A DNA stretch of 9,919 nucleotides, taken from positions 1 through 9,919 of the forward strand of contig CATMNW010000060.1 of the NCBI GenBank assembly GCA_950071875.1, in the 5' to 3' direction. The notes below the pieces were generated by a model. It saw only the letters and a program-made list of their open reading frames with translations. It was not told the DNA's origin and searched no databases. The translations under genes and the position numbers were made by a program. Numbering within the stretch: position 1 is the first letter of the stretch; the number at the start of each line of letters is the position of its first letter. Below, in pieces: positions 6,136 through 9,919 of this stretch. This stretch comes from an uncultured Erythrobacteraceae bacterium. GTDB taxonomy: Bacteria; Pseudomonadota; Alphaproteobacteria; Sphingomonadales; Sphingomonadaceae.

Positions 6136-7374
6136 TCAGGCGAACGCGGCCTTCAGGTCGGCGACCAGATCGGTTCGCTCCCACGGGAATTCATCGCCAT
6201 CGGCCTGCCGGCCGAAGTGGCCGTAAGCTGCAGTCTTGCGATAGATGGGCTTGTTGAGGCCGAGGTGCGTGCGGATACCGCGCGGCGTCAGGCCGCCGAG
6301 CGAAGTGATACCGGCAATCGCGCTTTCCAGCCCTTCATCCGTGACGCACTGCGCACTGGTGCCATGCGTGTCGACATAGAGCGAGAGCGGCTTCGACACG
6401 CCGATCGCGTAACTCAGCTGAATGGTGCAGCGGCGGGCGAGGCCTGCCGCAACGATGTTCTTGGCGAGATAGCGGGTGATATAAGCGGCCGACCGATCGA
6501 CCTTGGTCGGGTCCTTCCCGCTGAAAGCGCCGCCGCCATGTGGCGCTGCACCGCCATAGGTGTCGACGATGATCTTGCGACCCGTCAGACCGGCATCCCC
6601 ATCGGGGCCGCCGATCTCGAAAGCGCCGGTCGGGTTGATGTGCCATTCGGTTTCGCCCGTGATCCAACCGTCTGGCAGAATTTCGCCGACAACGCCTTTC
6701 ACATAGGACTTGAGCTCGGCTTCCTTCGCGCCTTCGTGATAGCCTTTCGCGTGCTGGGTCGAGACGACGACCGCTGTGCAGGCAACCGGTTTGCCGTTTT
6801 CATACCGCAGCGTGACCTGGCTCTTGGCGTCGGGTTCGAGGAAGGGCGCGGCACCGCTCTTGCGATCGCTGGCGAGCCGTTCGAGGATCTTGTGACTGTA
6901 ATCGAGCGTCGCGGGCATGAGATCGGGGGTTTCGTCGCACGCAAAACCGAACATGATGCCCTGGTCGCCCGCCCCTTCGTCCTTGTTGCCGTTCGCATCG
7001 ACGCCCTGTGCAATCTCGGCAGACTGGCCGTGAAGATGGTTTTCGAAGGTCAGGCTCTGCCAGTGGAACCCGGCCTGTTCGTAACCGATTTCGCGCACGG
7101 TGCGGCGTACCGCTTTCTCGATGTCTTCCTTTGCCCCCGGGGCCCAGCCGCCGTTTTCGGCCCAATCCGGATTGTTGGCGTCATACATGGGGGCGCAACG
7201 GATTTCGCCCGAAAGGATGATGCGCTGGGTCGTGGTCATGGTTTCGCAAGCGACCCGGGCTTCGGCGTCCCTGGCCAGCATCAGATCGACAATGGCATCC
7301 GAAATCTGGTCGGAGACCTTGTCAGGATGGCCTTCCGAGACACTTTCCGAAGTGAACAGGTAACTGGTGCGCAT
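6136..7374 (-). CDS. metK: S-adenosylmethionine synthase (methionine adenosyltransferase)
   Basis: MetK makes S-adenosylmethionine from ATP and methionine, releasing phosphate and pyrophosphate; it is a cytoplasmic tetramer and supplies the cell's methyl donor. The 412-residue protein starts MRTSYLFTSESVSEGHPDK, with the substrate-binding GHPDK at 15-19. The ATP motif GAGDQGIMFGFA is at 134-145 and the glycine-rich phosphate loop GGGAFSGKDPTKVDRS at 280-295. Length is slightly above the E. coli enzyme, as is common in alphaproteobacteria. The start at 7374 is fixed by the family N-terminus; no strong ribosome site is visible before it. It is last in the DUF4167-lnt-metK block, 30 bp after lnt. 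A palindrome in that gap (7393-7408) and a weak -10-like TATATC (minus strand, 7395-7390) suggest metK has its own regulated promoter. No SAM riboswitch fits in the gap. Confidence 0.98.
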   Translation of the reverse strand: MRTSYLFTSESVSEGHPDKVSDQISDAIVDLMLARDAEARVACETMTTTQRIILSGEIRCAPMYDANNPDWAENGGWAPGAKEDIEKAVRRTVREIGYEQAGFHWQSLTFENHLHGQSAEIAQGVDANGNKDEGAGDQGIMFGFACDETPDLMPATLDYSHKILERLASDRKSGAAPFLEPDAKSQVTLRYENGKPVACTAVVVSTQHAKGYHEGAKEAELKSYVKGVVGEILPDGWITGETEWHINPTGAFEIGGPDGDAGLTGRKIIVDTYGGAAPHGGGAFSGKDPTKVDRSAAYITRYLAKNIVAAGLARRCTIQLSYAIGVSKPLSLYVDTHGTSAQCVTDEGLESAIAGITSLGGLTPRGIRTHLGLNKPIYRKTAAYGHFGRQADGDEFPWERTDLVADLKAAFA

Positions 7375-7390
7375 GACGTTGGAAATCCCG

Positions 7391-7410
7391 ATATAAAGAA
7401 ATCTTTATGT
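7391..7410. promoter_or_regulatory. AT-rich inverted repeat between lnt and metK, SahR-like candidate operator
   Basis: ATAAAGA (7393-7399) and TCTTTAT (7402-7408) form perfect 7-bp arms around two bases, and a further AT at 7391-7392 extends the left arm. The right arm includes the lnt stop codon (7405-7407). It is conspicuously AT-rich in GC-rich DNA and sits 19 bases before the metK ATG, overlapping a -10-like TATATC. From memory, operators of the form ATATAAAGANNTCTTTATAT occur near SAM-cycle genes in proteobacteria under ArsR-family (SahR-type) repressors that sense S-adenosylhomocysteine. The inverted repeat is seen; the regulator is inferred, and no regulator gene is in the window. Confidence 0.55.
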
Positions 7411-9000
7411 GTTGCGCAGGGGGTAGCCTCCCACGAAGCGCATGGCAACCAGCGAAAGGGCCACGAGCACGACACCCCAGGCGAGCGTGAGCCAATGGCC
7501 GAGCAGCGCAAATGGTGTCGGGCCCTCCGCGGGCGGCACAACTGCATCGATCCTTCCTTCGACAGCGCGCCCGATGTGCTGGCGCACCACACCGCGGGCA
7601 TCGATCACGGCGCTAATCCCCGTCGTTGTCGACCGCAGCACCGGCAGGCCTTCTTCGGCTGCACGCATTCGCGCCTGCGCAAGGTGTTGCGGCGGTCCCC
7701 ACGCGCCGAACCAGCCATCGTTCGACGGGTTGAAGATGTAGTCAGGTCGGTCGCTGCGATCCGCCACTTCGCCGGAAAAAACGATTTCGTAGCAAATCTG
7801 GATACCGGCTTTGCCGTAATCCCCGAGCGGCAAGGTCCGCGGTCCGGGGCCGGAGATGAAGTCGATCGACCCTGCGACTAAGCGCGTCAGGCCCATGGGT
7901 TCGAGCAAGGCGCGCATTGGCAAATATTCCCCATAGGGCACAAGATGGGCCTTGGAATACCGGGTGCCGAGCGAGCCATCGGGCGCGATCGAGGTTACGG
8001 CATTATAGGCCCCTATGGCGCGTTCCTGCCCGTCCACCACCCCGATTTCGAGGTCCACCAGACCGGTGAGCAGGAGGCTGTCATCGCCAATCACCCGACC
8101 GATCCGGGCACGCGCGAATGCAGGATCGCCGCCTGCCGTCATCTGGTTGTAGTAGCGCTGCGGGTACCCTTCACGCAGGTAATCCGGCACGCCGCTTTCG
8201 GGCCACAGGACCAGGCGATGGCTAACGGACCGCCGGGGGCCCGAAAGGCTGGCAATCGTCTGGAACTGCTCCTCGAACTTGGAAGCATCGTCGATTTCTT
8301 CCTGCTTGAGGTTAGGCTGGACCAACGTCAGCGGAAGCGTCCCTTCCTTCCCCTCGCCCGCGGGAATGTATATCAGGGCCGCGATAGCCACCAGCGATCC
8401 GGCAAGTATCGCCCAGCGCCGCATTGCGACACAGGCAGCAAGCAGCACTGCCAGCGCTGCCACCACCCCTGAGAGCGCGTAGCTTCCGAAGAACGGCAGG
8501 AGACGCGCGAAACCCGGTCCGTCCCATGGCCCCAGCAGCATCATGGAAAGCGGGCCCCAGCTGTAGCCGGTAAATACCCAGCTGCGCAGCCATTCGGCCG
8601 CTATCCAGCAGCTGCCGAAGGCGAGCGCGAACACGACGAGGCTGTGTTTGCGAGCAAGCAGCCAGGATACGCAGGTCGCCAGAGCGGGCCAGACTGCGAG
8701 GTATAGTGCCAGCAGGGGAACAGCGGCCCAACCGAATGCCGCCGGCATTTCCGCCTGGTAAGTAAAGGCAGTCGCGATCCAGTTGTTGGTAACGGTAAAG
8801 TGCGCAACGCCGAACAGCCATCCGGCCAGCAGCGCGCGCTTCCATGATGGCTGCTGCCATGCAAGCCACCCGAAGGCCCCCACTGCGGCAAGACCCAGCG
8901 GCCAGAGATGGAAAGGCTGGAACCCCAGGGCCGACAGTGCGCCAAGCAACAGCGCGGCGAACTTGGGATGCGAACGGGCCAGGCCGGGGATTTTCTCCAT
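7405..9000 (-). CDS. lnt: Apolipoprotein N-acyltransferase
   Basis: Lnt is an inner-membrane enzyme that performs the third step of lipoprotein maturation, N-acylating the diacylglyceryl-cysteine of apolipoproteins from phospholipid. At 531 residues it has normal length. Residues 1-215 are a run of hydrophobic segments (about 14-30, 35-50, 88-115, 120-135, 170-192, 197-212), followed by a periplasmic carbon-nitrogen hydrolase domain from TLVQPNLKQEE (about 225) to about 495, and a last membrane helix at about 500-525. The triad is readable: Glu268 in LWPESG, Lys350 in YSKAHLVPYGEYLP and Cys403 in GIQICYE, matching E. coli E267/K335/C387. Downstream FNPSNDGWFG is also conserved. ATG at 9000 is preceded by AAGG at short distance. 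It is 43 bp after the DUF4167 gene and 30 bp before metK, on the same strand. The e(P4)-like lipoprotein at 2833 would be one client. Confidence 0.97.
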   Translation of the reverse strand: MEKIPGLARSHPKFAALLLGALSALGFQPFHLWPLGLAAVGAFGWLAWQQPSWKRALLAGWLFGVAHFTVTNNWIATAFTYQAEMPAAFGWAAVPLLALYLAVWPALATCVSWLLARKHSLVVFALAFGSCWIAAEWLRSWVFTGYSWGPLSMMLLGPWDGPGFARLLPFFGSYALSGVVAALAVLLAACVAMRRWAILAGSLVAIAALIYIPAGEGKEGTLPLTLVQPNLKQEEIDDASKFEEQFQTIASLSGPRRSVSHRLVLWPESGVPDYLREGYPQRYYNQMTAGGDPAFARARIGRVIGDDSLLLTGLVDLEIGVVDGQERAIGAYNAVTSIAPDGSLGTRYSKAHLVPYGEYLPMRALLEPMGLTRLVAGSIDFISGPGPRTLPLGDYGKAGIQICYEIVFSGEVADRSDRPDYIFNPSNDGWFGAWGPPQHLAQARMRAAEEGLPVLRSTTTGISAVIDARGVVRQHIGRAVEGRIDAVVPPAEGPTPFALLGHWLTLAWGVVLVALSLVAMRFVGGYPLRNT

Positions 9001-9043
9001 CGGCCTTGGCCCTTAGTCCGTATGTTCAGCCGATCAAGCGCGA

Positions 9044-9724
9044 TCAGCCGACCGCGCTTACCTCGCTATCGTCATCCTGCTTGCGCTTGCGGCGCCGGGG
9101 TGCGGGCTTTTCGTCACCATCGGTATCATTCGCACCGATCGACGGAGGAAGGACAGCAGCGTCGATTTCGCCTTCGGTGCCCTTTGCACCTTCGTCGGTC
9201 TTCTTGGCGCGCTTGGGCGCACGGCGCTTCTTCGGTGCTTCTTCGGCTTCCTCGTCACGGCGGGTGAAGGGGTTTTCCGAAGGCTCGAAATCGCTGTCGT
9301 CGCTATCGTCGCCACGCGGCTTGCGCCCGCGCGGCTTGCGTGCACCATCGTCCTGGTCGTCACGGCGATTGCGCGGACGGCGGTTGTTGCGGCGATCGTC
9401 GCCGTCATTACCGTCATCCTCGTCATCGGACTGGTTGCTGCCGCGCTCGTCCTGGCGCTTGGCCTTGACCTCTTCCTGGCGGGCCTTGTTGTCGGCGATC
9501 ACGCGGAAGTAATGGTCGGCGAACTGGAGATAGTATTCGGCCTGGACGCGGTCGCCATTGTGCTGGGCGTCCTGCGCAAGCTTCTTGTACTTGTCGAGCA
9601 GCTGCGGTGCATTGCCCCGCGCGCGATTGTCGATCCGGTTGGCCGAATTGCCGCCGCCCTGATTGCGGTTGTTGTTACGACCGCGGCGACGGTTGTTGTT
9701 ACGATTGTTATTCAAGGAATACAT
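9044..9724 (-). CDS. DUF4167-domain protein, putative RNA-associated, highly charged tail
   Basis: The N-terminal half matches the DUF4167 family of alphaproteobacteria: a basic, Asn/Arg-rich start (NNNRRRGRNNNRN, residues about 9-21), then a helical block (LLDKYKKLAQDAQHNGDRVQ, about 42-61; AEYYLQFADHYFRVIADN, 62-79). The function is unestablished; the Arg/Gly/Asn-rich start suggests nucleic-acid binding. Residues 80-226 are low-complexity with alternating acidic (DDEDDGNDGDD) and basic (RRNNRRPRNRR, KKRRAPKRAKK, RRRKRK) runs, so probably disordered. The start is uncertain. ATG 9724 has AAGGA ending only one base before it, too close for a normal Shine-Dalgarno. An in-frame TTG at 9715 has the same AAGGA ten bases away and would begin with the NNN run, as in relatives I recall. 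Larger upstream extensions lack family similarity. It leads the lnt-metK block. Confidence 0.88.
   Translation of the reverse strand: MYSLNNNRNNNRRRGRNNNRNQGGGNSANRIDNRARGNAPQLLDKYKKLAQDAQHNGDRVQAEYYLQFADHYFRVIADNKARQEEVKAKRQDERGSNQSDDEDDGNDGDDRRNNRRPRNRRDDQDDGARKPRGRKPRGDDSDDSDFEPSENPFTRRDEEAEEAPKKRRAPKRAKKTDEGAKGTEGEIDAAVLPPSIGANDTDGDEKPAPRRRKRKQDDDSEVSAVG
9666..9704. repeat. 15-bp direct repeat within the DUF4167 coding sequence
   Basis: CGGTTGTTGTTACGA occurs at 9666-9680 and again at 9690-9704, a period of 24 bases or eight codons. It encodes the repeated Arg-Asn-Asn-Asn units of the DUF4167 N-terminus. The repeat is in frame, so copy-number change would lengthen or shorten the basic arm without a frameshift. 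Confidence 0.75.
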
Positions 9725-9781
9725 GTCCTTCTCATGGCGCGGCGCGAACCCTCGGTCCGCCTCTTGCCGCGTAAGCCATAT

Positions 9782-9813
9782 GCACATGCTGCACCCTCTC
9801 GCAGCATGCGTGC
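9782..9813. repeat. Inverted repeat in the leader upstream of the DUF4167 gene
   Basis: CATGCTGC (9785-9792) and GCAGCATG (9801-9808) are perfect 8-bp arms around an eight-base loop, and outer GCAC/GTGC bases can pair with a two-base bulge. It lies 61 bases or more upstream of the proposed start, between that gene and the end of the gene at the right edge. On the minus strand no T-run follows, so it does not look like an intrinsic terminator there. On the plus strand T5 (9817-9821) follows only after nine bases. Confidence 0.5.
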
Positions 9814-9892
9814 CCCTTTTTGTGCATGGTATGCGTAGCCGTTGGCTGCGCACCGTAACTGCAATGTCGGAGCTGGAACCGGTGGGGAGGCG

Positions 9893-9919
9893 TTAGCCGC
9901 GCACCACTGGCCTGTGGCC
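9893..9919 (-). CDS. Last eight codons of a minus-strand gene, perhaps prmC
   Basis: Reading leftward from the edge, one frame gives GHRPVVRG and then TAA (9895-9893). Release-factor glutamine methyltransferases of alphaproteobacteria often end in a short segment of this kind, and prmC commonly lies just upstream of the DUF4167 gene, as here. Eight codons cannot prove a gene, so this rests mostly on synteny recalled from other alphaproteobacteria. If real, the gap to the DUF4167 start is 168 bp. Confidence 0.35.
   Translation of the reverse strand, partial: GHRPVVRG

Noticed and set aside
7375..7404. SAM riboswitch before metK
   Set aside because: The 30-bp gap is too short for SAM-I or SAM-II aptamers and contains only the AT-rich inverted repeat.
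6217..7881. Long plus-strand open frame (554 codons) antisense to metK and the lnt 3' half
   Set aside because: It crosses two well-identified genes, has no recognisable domains or ribosome site, and is expected from codon bias in GC-rich genes.
9001..9043. GATC-AAGCGC-GATC repeat between the DUF4167 gene and lnt as a terminator
   Set aside because: The stem is four to five pairs with no T-run, so it more likely permits read-through into lnt.

Overview
The window is high-GC bacterial DNA packed with conserved single-copy genes. It looks chromosomal and comes from an alphaproteobacterium, most likely Sphingomonadales (an Erythrobacter-like organism). The main clues are the DUF4167 protein (a family essentially confined to alphaproteobacteria), a bacterial CDC48/p97-type ATPase, and the DUF4167-lnt-metK order. 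The genus is inferred from general resemblance and was not searched. There are no rRNA or tRNA genes, CRISPR arrays, insertion sequences or phage genes.

Layout, left to right. (1) 1-2319, minus: a double-ring CDC48/VCP-like AAA+ unfoldase, complete at its N-terminus and running off the left edge probably a few codons before its stop. (2) 2320-2832: a 513-bp divergent intergenic region. It holds a perfect 16-bp palindrome close to the cdc48-like start, a minus-strand Rho-independent terminator hairpin with no gene in front of it, an AT-rich stretch, and a plausible promoter plus imperfect palindrome facing right. (3) 2833-3756, plus: a class C / e(P4)-type HAD acid phosphatase lipoprotein. (4) 3816-6132, plus: a nitronate monooxygenase-family flavoprotein followed at once by a family III (CaiB/BaiF) CoA-transferase, a probable two-gene operon. 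(5) 6136-9724, minus: metK, lnt and a DUF4167 protein, transcribed in the order DUF4167, lnt, metK. The last codons of another minus-strand gene, perhaps prmC, lie at the right edge.

How the parts relate. The minus-strand block is housekeeping: a putative RNA-binding DUF4167 protein, the last step of lipoprotein maturation (Lnt), and S-adenosylmethionine synthesis (MetK). The e(P4)-like phosphatase carries a lipobox, so it is a plausible Lnt client, although the two genes are not linked. The flavin enzyme and CoA-transferase pair suggests an accessory acyl-CoA or carboxylic-acid pathway with unknown substrate.

I found no convincing novel multi-gene system. The points most worth checking are regulatory: an AT-rich inverted repeat between lnt and metK that overlaps the lnt stop codon and resembles the SAM-cycle operators of ArsR-family (SahR-type) repressors; the 16-bp palindrome and the gene-less terminator upstream of the cdc48-like gene; and a 3-bp gap between the convergent CoA-transferase and metK genes, where many relatives would be expected to have trmB.
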